DNA from: Trichomonas tenax
Taxonomy: Eukaryota > Parabasalia > Trichomonadida > Trichomonadidae
DNA length: 64,000 nt
Reading direction: 5' to 3'
NCBI GenBank assembly: GCA_023091735.1
Contig: JALKBU010000037.1
Location: 1-64,000 of the forward strand
Positions 19,001-28,411 of this stretch are shown here, piece by piece. Every line of letters begins with the position of its first letter. Positions within the stretch are counted from its first letter, which is position 1. Below the pieces are notes generated by a model. The model did not search any database. It had not been told where the DNA came from and saw nothing but the letters and a program-made list of their open reading frames with translations. The translations under genes and the position numbers were made by a program.

Positions 19001-22000
19001 AAGGAAAGAAACAAGACACACAGAAGCAAAATACTGAAGAAGCATTACAGAACCAGATGGCAACAAAGATCCAAAACTGCTGGACGAAGCATCACACAAG
19101 ACAAAAGAAGAATCAGAAGTTCTTCGAATGCAATCAACATCGCGCAGCACTTTTGATGCTCAGCGCAATGTGCCAACTTGAACTCGATGAGACAATGAAG
19201 CGTGCGAAGCCAATAACTATTGACAACTCAGGCAAGCAAACACCAAAGCATCAGCAAAGAAAGTCTCTTACATCTGCACAAAGGAGAAGATTATCTGTTG
19301 ATGCATCAGCCTTCGAAGCGGAATTTAACTATGATTCAGCAAATAATTTCTTGCAAACTGTCATTCAAACGATTGTCATCGGATACAGATCGAAACGCCC
19401 TGATATCCAAAGGAGTGCAACTCATCTTTTAAGAGTCTTTATGTCAACGGTTCCATATAAGTCTCCAATCTTCAAGAATATCTCTCAAAAGATGGTTACA
19501 TACTCTAATGTTTTGGTTCATTATTTACCACTTGAAGAGAGATGGGCACAATCGTGTACTTTCGATGTTTTCATGTTCCTTCTCAACGATGGAAAACAGA
19601 GTGCCCTCACTGGTCATCTCCAGGCCGCATGCACTGTAGAGCCATCGATGGGAAAGATGCTTTGGATGATCGATGGTCAAGAGATTCCTGATGATCTCCA
19701 GAAGGTTTTGGCTCAATTACAAAGAAGAGATCCTGCTGAAAATGCTTTCTATATGGCAAACGATTTACTCTACAAGCTCAATCTTGATTCTCTTGATGCA
19801 TTTAACTTCGATAACCAACAAGCATTGAAGAATATTCTCGATATTGCAATCAATCTTCAGCACAAGCAAAAACTGTCTATGTCTGCTTCACTCCTGACAA
19901 GGCTCGGATTCTATTACAAGAGGCACTTTGATGACAAGAACGCACTAAAGAGATGGCAGGAAGCTCTTGAATGTCACTTCAGACTTGTTCGTGCATATGA
20001 AAAAGTTGACCAACTTCTTCAAGGTGAAACTGAGGAAACATTCTACCAGAAGCACTCTTGGGCGGGCTGCTTGAGTATATTTGTTCTTGCATCATATATA
20101 GCGATGTACAGCGAACGCCAAATCGCACTTCCGCTGTGTAAGCTTGCTGCATTTGCTATTGGAAGTCTCTTTGAGAATGAATCAACGCATCCGAAGAAGC
20201 AAATCGATTTTGCAACATATGAACCATCAGAAATTGTTCAAGGCGTTGATATATTCTCAGAACTTGATCCAAATCAGCCTCTCTTAGAATGTGTTCCAGC
20301 TCAAAATGTTTCTGGAGCAATTACATATTTACTCAGTGCTATGCAATCATATGAACTTTTCTTCGAGATGTTTAAGCCAATAGCTTTCGCAAGGCACTTC
20401 TTCAGGTTCATTGTTCGCGAACAAGGTGTTCTTGCGCGCGTTCGCCTCATTGGTGCTTTCAATTGCTACAACTTTGGATTCGTGAGCAGTGCTGTTATCA
20501 TATTAAATGATACAATCACAAACTTCGGTCAGCCGCATAATACAATGGAGTTCACTTTGACACCGCCCAACGTTAAGAGATTCCAATATGATCAAACTGA
20601 AGGACCATCGTTCCAACAAAATAGTGACTGCATCAAATACCTGACGTCGCCAAATACTTTCACAACAATTTCATCAACATTCGGTGCTCAGATTTTCGCT
20701 CACTACATTCTTTGCGTTTCAAGACTTCTCTGTGTTTTATCATCGTCACAAAATCCAATCGTTGAAACAAATGATAACGTTTCTACGGCAACAACACCGA
20801 CTGCCAAACAGTCCAATGCAAGAGCCAAGCATCGTAAATCCAATCAGCATCATAAAAAGGATGAACTCTCTGCAAGTTTCTCGATGACAGGTCTCAGCGA
20901 GATCTCCGATAGTTTGCTGAAACTTGCAGAACAACTGCTGACGAATATCATCGGCAAAGAATTCGGTCAGGATCAGCTTCCTATCAAATATGAGCTTATG
21001 CTTGAGTTGGCGCAAGTTAGAATGCACATGTGGATGTGGGAGTCAGCGATGTCTACAGCAAACGGTTTAGAAGCACCGCTTAAAGAATGGACAAACGATT
21101 TATTGACATTTGATTCATCCAACATTCTTGATAAGTCCATGAATCTCATTACCGGTCTAGAAACCATCAGGCAACAGATCATTGCTGAGTGTGCTTTCAA
21201 TGTACATGATATAGCAACTGCTGATCGCTATGGTTCACCTTATATCAAAGCTTTAGTTCTAATTCAACGTGCTGAATTTGAGCAAGCTGCAAAACTCCTC
21301 TTAAACATTGCTATGACGAAACCAATAACAAGGTTCTACAGAGAACATGTTGTTTCATGCGCGCAGTTGGTAACTTTGTTCTGTTTCGATAAGCAACTCG
21401 TTGAATCTGTTCTTGGAGGACTCCCGCAAACGCAAAGACAAGTTTTCTCACCAATTCCTCTTGCTGCACATGTTTGCGAAACAGTTGAGTATTTCTATGT
21501 ATCTGAACTGGCCATGCGTGAGTCAAAGAACTTATATCTATTTGATACCCATCTCATTGTTAGATTGCAATATCTCTATGCAACAGCGAATATCAAATTC
21601 AAAGGAAATGAAAACTCGCTTGCAATTCTCGAAAAGGCTGCAAATACAATGGCAACATTATGTCCATATCCATCTCACGGCCTCAGTTTCCTCATTGCAT
21701 CTACAGCTTCTCGTATCAAGATGCAGGAATTCCTCACACAGAACCCAACTGCTGTTCAGTTCTGGAACAAACAAGTTGAAGGTAATTCGTTAAAGAATGT
21801 GACACTTCCGAAGTTCTCAGGTGCAACAGTTGATGCAATGGCTGAAGCTATGCGTCAAATGTTTGCCACTCATCCTGACTGCGTTGTTCATCCAGCAAGT
21901 CAGCAAGCAATTCTTGATTTAGTATTGCTTGTTGGTCTTTCTCAAGCAGAAAACAATCGTTCTGAAAGAACATTATCTGTCCTTACAACTGCTCACGCTG

Positions 22001-23091
22001 TTAAAACATCGCGTCGCTTCATTCAGAGTTTGGTTGCCGAGTGTCCAGATTCGCCAGCAATAAACTGCCCGCAGTTGCTTCAGAACGACAATAATTCCCA
22101 ATCTGGACGAATCCTTGCTGCTGCTTATTATTCGCATGTTTGCTCTCTCGATCAGCCAATCTTTGATGCTTCTCTCATCGAAGCACGCACATTCTTATTC
22201 TTCAGGTGCTTCGAGGAGCAATGCGCCGTCTTCAAGTCGCTTTCTCAGCCAACAGAAACAAATCTTGATGCAGGTTATGTTGTAGGCCAATGGTATAAAG
22301 TTGATTCTCGCGCTATGAAGGTTGAAAACTCTGGTGATGATAATGCAACGCAAACAGTAAGAACAGCACGCACTGGAATGACTCCTCGTACGCAGGCAAC
22401 ATCCATATCAGGCCAATCACGTGCAACAACAGCAACTGGTGCTCGTGGAAAGTCTTCTGGTGTATCAGGAATCTTCTATTACTTCCTTGGTACTGTAACA
22501 CTTGAAGAAGAAACGAAGAACGCAGGAATGAGGATAACTCCTGTTATCATTGTTGCACAAGCAAACGATATCAATGAACTAAACGGAGAGATGTCAGATA
22601 TTGGTCTCACGCTCCAAGAAGTTGGGCATATGGAGAAAGTCGCTGGAAACACAGAAGTTCCTGTCAAAGAAGGTCCAGAGAAACTTTCCAAGAAGAAGAC
22701 TTCTGTTAAATTAATGAAGTCTACATCATCATTCATACACTCTACTTCATCTCAGAACATCAACAATGTCTTAACACCACTCAGAAATCAAGTTGAAATG
22801 GCGTCAAAGTCAGCCATCGCCAAATGGGGCATCGCACAACATAAACTCGAAGCATTGCTCACAAAGAGCGCAAAGTTAGTTGCCCAAATTACAACAAAAG
22901 GTGGGAGATGGAGAGGCGACATCAAGGCTAATTCTCTTGCAAAAGAATCAGCAGTCGCGCTCAGCCACTTATTGAGTTTACAATTCGGAATTTGCGAGAA
23001 AGATGAAGGCTTGGCTTCATTCATTTATACATTGACACTCGCAAGTCACAGAAAGAAATCAGAGCCTTCAACTCTTCCTTCATTGAAATGA
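16051..23091 (+). CDS. CFAP54: CFAP54, central-apparatus C1d projection protein
   Basis: 2346 aa, the largest gene here. CFAP54/FAP54 is a scaffold of the C1d projection of the axonemal central pair, needed for normal beating. Evidence: length close to the family (about 2500-3000), helical repeats throughout, and a fibronectin-III-like segment near residues 620-680 (LKPNTLYTFAFGGYNSHGEL, then a SxELIWSYIAAAAYKSKD helix) that matches the CFAP54 order of FN3 followed by a WxYLAxxAY helix. A single IQ motif (TKIQNCWTKHHTRQKKN) lies near residue 1005 inside a Lys-rich linker, and another basic Ser/Thr linker near 2095-2145. Start is the first ATG after the 16018 hairpin. No frameshift in 7 kb. 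Other giant CFAPs were considered; the FN3 context favours CFAP54. Confidence 0.78.
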   Translation: MSEEIDVAMKKVAASQALIQNILSYDPQMIFSDTFERIMQQLNSLEELYNQMIATEKNYWCAYNIVIEIMAILEKLVFFGYSDQILEYSLSLFHSISTNIIFRTSRFIPFRMQFFYLICSSMVNTQNSRDKDAENFINTFKSELTQLMQLEQSNTNGLAEKITTCNGDNIVLKDLFDLCFNSISVMLVHFTTSADIEYEKPGSNPKTKQRGKKQVKDDSSIQELPPLPSQKAVEMIINAFESPLSKQDYLNKYSSIIQAWVNPACNLEPMLLHRLLFAFIRSGTLSETEALSKALPDDPIVTLAQNIAENNWMEVSVTLMSLSNETIATDYQFFYEIAMRLWNIFANKKIQDPLVLRGFLRVLLVVPNPCPMHITLAALHLCWHLISLDLYGECIEVSRKALDVLLNFRDIYATRKFDCVISPTEQIPTKPADKSYLLFERWLECLHVDLLSVWISSYLRFGLINDTDKQAQKYENDIQDKKDEYERTKQLYGILDNKQKQHFDEAINRPFKPPAYSKTAEEELLTKYKNNLAVKALIYIQMSFFRPQKAEEFLEKARQSLIELESISKTVNSPVIFANRTQIALSCSKYCQNAKTVAVFGKEVVGNTGLTTSNIHLQGCGIKQDKVEAFLISKLKPNTLYTFAFGGYNSHGELIDTLSEPFYVSTSHTLSVELIWSYIAAAAYKSKDLVSFDVALTYLIQCFAEIAVQSEDNMFYQYMNPFNRFILKSNIISQPAPLIRSFASVLLMSARLFASKPLHATSFQHLSLILAQILNNPDLILTGSREILATLQPLIGQSFHVKWVIQPLLLIINALKNNKPTRNEDEHQQILACASYCLDNAFVKLYQERQISQYVLTTILELPTNSHWRQSFIMFAAQHQLCESSITNEQVLPTFAAEMFRQSPDKSFDECFNKFRMDLLFPAAAVYLITMAHTAGMNTQGANWSKQALEFVKSLVHEQDDSKINLKKSGRGTKPPPKKKTPVKGKKQDTQKQNTEEALQNQMATKIQNCWTKHHTRQKKNQKFFECNQHRAALLMLSAMCQLELDETMKRAKPITIDNSGKQTPKHQQRKSLTSAQRRRLSVDASAFEAEFNYDSANNFLQTVIQTIVIGYRSKRPDIQRSATHLLRVFMSTVPYKSPIFKNISQKMVTYSNVLVHYLPLEERWAQSCTFDVFMFLLNDGKQSALTGHLQAACTVEPSMGKMLWMIDGQEIPDDLQKVLAQLQRRDPAENAFYMANDLLYKLNLDSLDAFNFDNQQALKNILDIAINLQHKQKLSMSASLLTRLGFYYKRHFDDKNALKRWQEALECHFRLVRAYEKVDQLLQGETEETFYQKHSWAGCLSIFVLASYIAMYSERQIALPLCKLAAFAIGSLFENESTHPKKQIDFATYEPSEIVQGVDIFSELDPNQPLLECVPAQNVSGAITYLLSAMQSYELFFEMFKPIAFARHFFRFIVREQGVLARVRLIGAFNCYNFGFVSSAVIILNDTITNFGQPHNTMEFTLTPPNVKRFQYDQTEGPSFQQNSDCIKYLTSPNTFTTISSTFGAQIFAHYILCVSRLLCVLSSSQNPIVETNDNVSTATTPTAKQSNARAKHRKSNQHHKKDELSASFSMTGLSEISDSLLKLAEQLLTNIIGKEFGQDQLPIKYELMLELAQVRMHMWMWESAMSTANGLEAPLKEWTNDLLTFDSSNILDKSMNLITGLETIRQQIIAECAFNVHDIATADRYGSPYIKALVLIQRAEFEQAAKLLLNIAMTKPITRFYREHVVSCAQLVTLFCFDKQLVESVLGGLPQTQRQVFSPIPLAAHVCETVEYFYVSELAMRESKNLYLFDTHLIVRLQYLYATANIKFKGNENSLAILEKAANTMATLCPYPSHGLSFLIASTASRIKMQEFLTQNPTAVQFWNKQVEGNSLKNVTLPKFSGATVDAMAEAMRQMFATHPDCVVHPASQQAILDLVLLVGLSQAENNRSERTLSVLTTAHAVKTSRRFIQSLVAECPDSPAINCPQLLQNDNNSQSGRILAAAYYSHVCSLDQPIFDASLIEARTFLFFRCFEEQCAVFKSLSQPTETNLDAGYVVGQWYKVDSRAMKVENSGDDNATQTVRTARTGMTPRTQATSISGQSRATTATGARGKSSGVSGIFYYFLGTVTLEEETKNAGMRITPVIIVAQANDINELNGEMSDIGLTLQEVGHMEKVAGNTEVPVKEGPEKLSKKKTSVKLMKSTSSFIHSTSSQNINNVLTPLRNQVEMASKSAIAKWGIAQHKLEALLTKSAKLVAQITTKGGRWRGDIKANSLAKESAVALSHLLSLQFGICEKDEGLASFIYTLTLASHRKKSEPSTLPSLK

Positions 23092-23342
23092 TTTATTATA
23101 TTTTTTGTTATTTTTATATGTTGTGTATTTTAAAATAATATTATTTTAAATTTTTTAAAAATCAATCATACAGTGGTGTATCATGAAGATTTTTATAGTT
23201 GAAAATCAAATTTATATAAATTGATATGAGAAATATAGGGATTTTTGTTCACTTTAAAACATTCTTTTTAGTATTTTGGTTGTTGCTATCAAATAACTCT
23301 TTCTATTATTAAAAAAATATCTAAACATAAAAAATGTTAAAA

Positions 23343-23804
23343 TTAGTTGACAAGTCCCTGTTCGAACATCTGTCTGCCTGTTGGCGGGAGTGAAGAATCC
23401 TCCTTTGGAGCCATCTCCTCGTTGAACTTGGCGAGCCAAAGCAAGAAATTCTCTCTGGAGAAAGGTGTCGCTGTGACTTGCTCCTGCGTGACCTGGAAGT
23501 CCTTCTCCGGGATACCGGCGAGGAATGTGATGCCGCTACCAACGAGATAAGCAATCATCGATAATCCAGCCATCGTCTTTGCGATCTTTGTAAGGTGCTC
23601 CTCTAGTTTCTTGCCTGAGATACCCTCGATTTTTGCACGGACGGACGGAATTTCGTCAGGATATTGTTCGTTGACTGTGAATGTAAGTGTTGCATTTCTT
23701 CCTTGTGTTGAAATAGCGACAGAAACGATGTTCTTCTGTTCCTGGTGGTAATTGTCGCCGTAAATAAGCGCGAGCTCTTCTTTCTCAAGCTCAAAGTTAT
23801 TCAT
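23343..23804 (-). CDS. RWD-domain protein (RWDD1/Gir2-like)
   Basis: 153 aa. Residues 1-105 form an RWD domain: NFELEKEELALIYGDNY opens it and the conserved YPDEIP loop follows. The C-terminal PPTGRQMFEQG matches the short motif at the end of RWDD1/Gir2 (DFRP2) proteins. In other eukaryotes Gir2 binds the developmentally regulated GTPase DRG2 (Rbg2) and the translational regulator Gcn1. The start is the ATG at 23804; the codon before it in frame is TTG. Length is shorter than RWDD1 (about 240 aa) because the acidic middle is reduced. Partner identity here is inferred. Confidence 0.68.
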   Translation of the reverse strand: MNNFELEKEELALIYGDNYHQEQKNIVSVAISTQGRNATLTFTVNEQYPDEIPSVRAKIEGISGKKLEEHLTKIAKTMAGLSMIAYLVGSGITFLAGIPEKDFQVTQEQVTATPFSRENFLLWLAKFNEEMAPKEDSSLPPTGRQMFEQGLVN

Positions 23805-23948
23805 CAAAAAAAATTAGGTCATATCGTCACTTTTGGGCTTGGCTATCATTCATTTTTTCTTTGTGATTTGGATACTCTGTTATATGTAGTTTCGATTTTT
23901 CTAGGAATTCGTTATGCTCATCAACATGGCCCTTTATAATTCTTTTTA

Positions 23949-24059
23949 CCCCTAAAGTATAATCCCCTTTATAATAATTTCTTCTCCCATATTATACACC
24001 CCTTCAATCATGAATAAAATCCCTTTGTACAAAAATAAAATTCGTATCAAAATGATCCC
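23949..24059 (+). repeat. Second phased C-run array
   Basis: C-runs begin near 23949, 23963, 23986, 23999, 24021 and 24057, in the pattern ACCCCTAAA / TCCCCTTTA / TCCCATA. It resembles the arrays at 7501 and 55381 and lies about 150 bases upstream of the RWD gene. Confidence 0.45.
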
Positions 24060-24363
24060 TTCATGATTTTCGAGCAGTTATGAAGTTCAAGGCAAATATT
24101 CTGGTTTTTCAATGTTTACTTTTATTTTATTTGAAATGTAATGAATGAATTCATTCCTCTCTAATGTTTTACCATGATTACCTCCAACGGAGGATCAAAA
24201 ATGCTTCTTTTTTCTGAGGAGCAGATCGAAGTAATAAGTCAAGTCAAAGTCGTAAAAAAGTCACATCAAAGGAGCTTTGCTTTATTCAACAGAACCCTTG
24301 AATTTTAGATAATGAACAATTTCATGAGAATTCATTTCAATGGCAATTGATAATTGAGATTTA

Positions 24364-24450
24364 TGTCATAATGATGATAAAGTGTGAATGATTGATCTAA
24401 TGTCATAATGATGATAAAATGGGAATGATTGATGTTATATTATAATGATG
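24364..24450. repeat. Dispersed ATGATGATAAAATG-GAATGATTGAT repeat
   Basis: GTCATAATGATGATAAA is present twice in tandem here, each copy followed by GTGAATGATTGAT or GGGAATGATTGAT, then a third partial copy. Related copies lie at 48088-48115 and about 54510-54600. At 24.3 and 48.1 kb the repeat abuts ankyrin-gene remnants on the minus strand. Confidence 0.5.
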
Positions 24451-24876
24451 ATTAAACAAGTTTGATTTACTTGAGTTATTGATGAGTAAAATCTGATTGT
24501 GTATAATATAAGAAATAAGAAAACTTCTCCCAAAATTGTTTACAAAAAATTCAAAAATATTGGAGCATGCATACTGCATGGTACGCAGTGACATCACCCG
24601 TGTAGGATTGACATGTTATCGGTAATATTACTGCTCAACAGAGTATTATATGGATGTAAACAGGTCGAAGGTGATAAATTGAATATCTATTATTCTATGT
24701 TTTTGGTGCAAGGATGTCTCCAAAACACTCTAAGGCACAATTTTCCTGCGATGGCAGGTTTTTGAGGGCTACTTTTTGCTGAAGAATGATAAATCTGTGA
24801 AATTGATGCGCTTTTTCACAAGAATTGTTCACACTTCAGCCCAAAGGCCTTTAGTGAGTATGTTGTGCATCCCCCT

Positions 24877-24925
24877 GTTTTTAGCTTCACTCAGGAAGTG
24901 AGGTTAAAAAACTAAGGCTAAAAAC
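24877..24925. other. Nested inverted repeat / candidate structured RNA
   Basis: Outer arms GTTTTTAGC (24877-24885) and GCTAAAAAC (24917-24925) are perfect complements. Inside, CTTCACT-CAGGA-AGTGAGG (24885-24903) forms a seven-pair stem with one G-U pair. A second small hairpin, CCTGC-GATG-GCAGG, lies near 24749-24762. I see no tRNA or snRNA signature. It could be an unrecognised non-coding RNA or a mobile-element remnant. Confidence 0.35.
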
Positions 24926-25099
24926 ATGAGCAACTGATGACGGTTCTATGGCGTAGCGGAGTGCGGCGTTGCAGAGAAATTTGCTGAATTGAAGCAAATA
25001 ATTTGCCATGTAAGTAGATTTTTGGCGTGTAAACGTGGCATCGTCAAAATTGGACTGTACGTTAATGAACGATTATTTTTGTTTTTTTATAAAAGTAAA

Positions 25100-26698
25100 A
25101 TGATTCGGCCTGGTGATGAGATAGACGATAGATCCCATTATCCAACGTCGACAGGGTCCATCAAAGAAGTCGGCCTCATCCCCGTTAACCCCGACAGACA
25201 TCCACCTTTGATGTGGATTGATGGATTGATTACAATGGAGACGGCCGAATCACTTCTTCCTTATCAGAGAGCGAACAAAATACCATGTATGGACTATCTG
25301 TGCTTTAAATCAACTCTCTTTACAGAATTAAATAAGGCGAGAAAAATTTATCCATCGGCATTCAACTTTTATCCACCTACGTACATTCTTCCTGATAACT
25401 ACCCTGAATTCCAAAGGATGCACGCGAGTCTTTGCTCGAAAATGAATCAGGCACCAACCTGGGTTGTAAAACCAAAAAATGGATCGTGTGGGAAGGGAAT
25501 TGTGCTGATAAACTCAGTCTATGAGGCCGAGGAAGTCAATGACCACTCAGTAGCACAGCTGTATATTCATCCTTTCCTTTTAGATAACTTGAAATTCGAT
25601 TTTAGGATTTTCGTGCTTGTTGCGTCTCTCGATCCACTCACTGTCTTCGTGTACAAAGAGGGTATCGCGAGATTTTGCACAGAACCGTATTCGCCACCAA
25701 GCAAACAAAACAAAAACAGACAATTCTGTCATTTAACGAACACAGCAGTCAACAAAATGAGCAAAAAGAATCCCGAAGACTTCACGAGACCTGCAACAGA
25801 AGTTTTCAAAAGATTCGGCGCAAACGAGAAAATCATATGGCAGAAAATCAAGAAATTAACAGCACTCGTCATTGCAGGTTTATATCCTGCAATTATGGCC
25901 ACGCTTCCAAAGAATGTTGAGCCAAAGCCGGACAACAAGATACTGATAAAGCCGAAGACAACGAGAGTTTCGAGGCCTCTTCGTTCATCAGCAAACAAAG
26001 TCAGGAGTTTGTCTCCAACGAGAGAGATATCAGCAAAGCAGTCTATTGTGCAAACAATGAAAGCACTGCCTTCGTTTGAAGAGGAAGAAGAAGCAGTAAT
26101 AAAACCAGTTGTTGCAATTCAAGAACCAAAATCTGCAGAAACAGAAAATAATCAAAAACCAATTGAAATACCACCAGAACCTAAAGAAGAAGAGATTTCT
26201 ACGTCCAGGACAGACGAGGAAAAGTTGCACTTGAAAGATATCAAGAACACAATTCCGAGAAAATTTTTCCACATTCTTGGCATTGACATCATGATTGATG
26301 AAAACTTAGAGCCGCAATTTTTAGAGTTGAACGATCGCCCATCACTATCAGTGACAGTGCCTTTCGAGATGCCTCTCAAGAAGGCAATGTTAAAAGATTC
26401 TTTCCTTCATGTAACACACGATGGATCAATCACGAATCTTGAGTGTGAAGGAAGCGGCTGGGAAGTCGCATTTCCAACCAGCGATGCAGAGCTCACAGGC
26501 CAAGTCAATCTTGCAATGACGAGAAAGACCGATATCAAGTATTCGGGATATTCACCTGGAAAGGGTGCATCAGCAATTCGAATTGTTGACAGCGGAATCA
26601 ACAAAGATCTTCAAAGAGAGCATCGTGAAAGATTTGAGAATCTCAGGCAATCAATGAAGGCCCCGAAGTTCGTTCACTACACGAAAGTTATATTCTAA
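25100..26698 (+). CDS. Tubulin-tyrosine-ligase-like (TTLL) enzyme
   Basis: 532 aa. TTLL enzymes add glutamate, glycine or tyrosine to tubulin using ATP. ATP-grasp TTL motifs are in order: TWVVKPKNGSCGKGIVLI (near 120), DFRIFVLVAS, FVYKEGIARFCTEPY, HLTNTAVNK and, after a break, FFHILGIDIMIDENLEPQFL then ELNDRPSL. The break is a low-complexity insertion of about 125 residues (roughly 275-400; Lys/Pro/Glu-rich) inside the catalytic fold. The pattern is closer to glutamylating TTLLs than to TTL itself, but the modification cannot be told from sequence. The preceding 37 codons of open frame hold the promoter motifs, so ATG 25100 is chosen. Confidence 0.82.
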   Translation: MIRPGDEIDDRSHYPTSTGSIKEVGLIPVNPDRHPPLMWIDGLITMETAESLLPYQRANKIPCMDYLCFKSTLFTELNKARKIYPSAFNFYPPTYILPDNYPEFQRMHASLCSKMNQAPTWVVKPKNGSCGKGIVLINSVYEAEEVNDHSVAQLYIHPFLLDNLKFDFRIFVLVASLDPLTVFVYKEGIARFCTEPYSPPSKQNKNRQFCHLTNTAVNKMSKKNPEDFTRPATEVFKRFGANEKIIWQKIKKLTALVIAGLYPAIMATLPKNVEPKPDNKILIKPKTTRVSRPLRSSANKVRSLSPTREISAKQSIVQTMKALPSFEEEEEAVIKPVVAIQEPKSAETENNQKPIEIPPEPKEEEISTSRTDEEKLHLKDIKNTIPRKFFHILGIDIMIDENLEPQFLELNDRPSLSVTVPFEMPLKKAMLKDSFLHVTHDGSITNLECEGSGWEVAFPTSDAELTGQVNLAMTRKTDIKYSGYSPGKGASAIRIVDSGINKDLQREHRERFENLRQSMKAPKFVHYTKVIF

Positions 26699-28411
26699 CC
26701 AAATTTTGTTATATTATTGTTAATTATTGTATATAAAGATATCATATATATGTTTTTTTTTGAAAATCCATCTTAAATTCAACCCTGAAATCACTTCATT
26801 TATTCAACCATATCCACTATAGAAATAGTTCCAAAACATTTATTAAATTTCAATCGTATCTTAAAAAGTAATGTTGGCTAAGAAGGTCAAATTATTTAAA
26901 ATAGATTAGAAAAATTATGTTTTAATTTAAAAGGAGAGTTCATAATTTTAGAATAAAATTTTATCGAAAAATAATATTAAGGAGTAAGGAGTTAATCGTT
27001 TTTAAAATGAAATATTTGAATGTTTGATATGACATTTCTTGGATTTATGGTCAATGATTTGAAGTTTTTTGATGAGAAAAGCACTTTTAATCGTGTCATA
27101 CGAATAAACAGCTTTGATTACTTTGGTAAATGAATCTTTATTAAGTTTTGGATTCATATATTTAATAATAATCGCCAATTCGACTCTTTGTTTCAATTCT
27201 TTTCAATTTCGATATTTTGCTGTCGGCATTCATTAATTTCATGTAAAAGGAGAAAGGCAAAGACGATAACTGATTCATGTATAAAGGAATTCAGTCAACT
27301 TATTGATCAAAGATATGAAACATCGAATGCAGTAAAAGCTGTGTCTTTTAGACTGTGTAAACACAATATGAAGGATGTTCTCTTTTTGGTCCTTAAAGAG
27401 AAATGCAATGTTATGATTGATATTATGAAATCAATAAATAATGAAAATAAATCATTGTTATTAAAGAACTAACTCTTTTAGATGGTTTCAAAACTAAACT
27501 CAAAGGCAAAATATGTGTTATCCATTGAAAATATGTTGAAAATGAAGAAAAGTTGAAATTTTGCCAACGTTTAAAAGCTTCAAAAATTTTTTATGATGTT
27601 AATATCATTAAAAAATGATATTTTTGAAAGAATTTTTTGTAATTATCTGGATAAATGGTCGAAAAATGTTACAAATTTGAAATTGTTGATGAATATGAAT
27701 ATGGTTTAATTATATGTGCATATTTTATTGAGAAGTGAGATGATGCATTAAATGATACATCACTTCACATTTTGAACATTTAATAATATGAAATAAAATC
27801 GATTATATAATGCATATTATTGACCAGTTATAAAAACCGCTTTATTTGAAAGATAATTCAAATAAAAAATCATCATAAATCATATTTAAAACATTAATAT
27901 AGATATATCTATAAGAGCATTCAAAAAATATAATGATCTTTAATAGCTTTAGTTCATTATTTTCATCACAAACAGTTAAAAAAATGAGATGATTCACAAT
28001 TTAAAATCAACGAAAATCAAAATTAATAAACCACTCATAGAGCTGTGTGTTTTAAACATGTTTTTGGACGATTATAATTTTTGATAATTAACTTCCAAAA
28101 TTCATTTAAAATCAATCACTATATTATGACTAATTTCAGTATATAAAATAAAAAACGAAATTCTCTCAAAATAATTCCAAAAACACAAAAATATTTGATA
28201 AAAATCACATATTTAAATATTATTTTTGATATTTTATATATTTTATAAATAAAAATGAAAAACTGTCAAAAATTTAAATATAGTTATATCTACTCTACTC
28301 AGATCTAAATTTAGAGTTTTGAGAATTGGGAGATTTACATCATCGTTTTGTCGTCTCTCAATATTTTGTGAATTTCATCGTTCTTTGTTTTCATTTCACT
28401 TTTACTTAAGT
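26699..28411. other. Long AT-rich intergenic region, no gene supported
   Basis: About 1.7 kb. Open frames at 27002-27196 (-) and 27188-27472 (+) show no family likeness and poor codon quality. Imperfect inverted repeat near 27731-27766 (GAAGTGAGATGATGCA / ATACATCACTTC). Just before the next gene, TTTCATTTCACTTTTACTTAAG precedes the ATG; its TCACTTTT resembles the trichomonad initiator consensus TCAYWWT. Confidence 0.4.

Larger units (their letters stand above)
23805..25099. other. Complex 1.3-kb intergenic region
   Basis: Between divergent RWD and TTL genes. Holds the C-run array (23949-24059), a remnant of an ankyrin tail (24283-24336, minus strand, NSHEIVHYLKFKG), a repeated ATGATGATAAA block (24364-24450), a hairpin-rich, less AT-biased part (24690-24980), and two recurrent motifs just upstream of TTL (GCCATGTAAG at 25003 and GGCGTGTAAAC at 25024). 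Confidence 0.55.

Noticed and set aside
24930..25000. Possible tRNA or snRNA in GC-richer sequence near the TTLL gene
   Set aside because: No cloverleaf, no GGTTCRA-type T arm, no snRNA signature.
27002..27472. Two overlapping ORFs of 64 and 94 codons
   Set aside because: No recognised motif; open by chance in AT-rich DNA.
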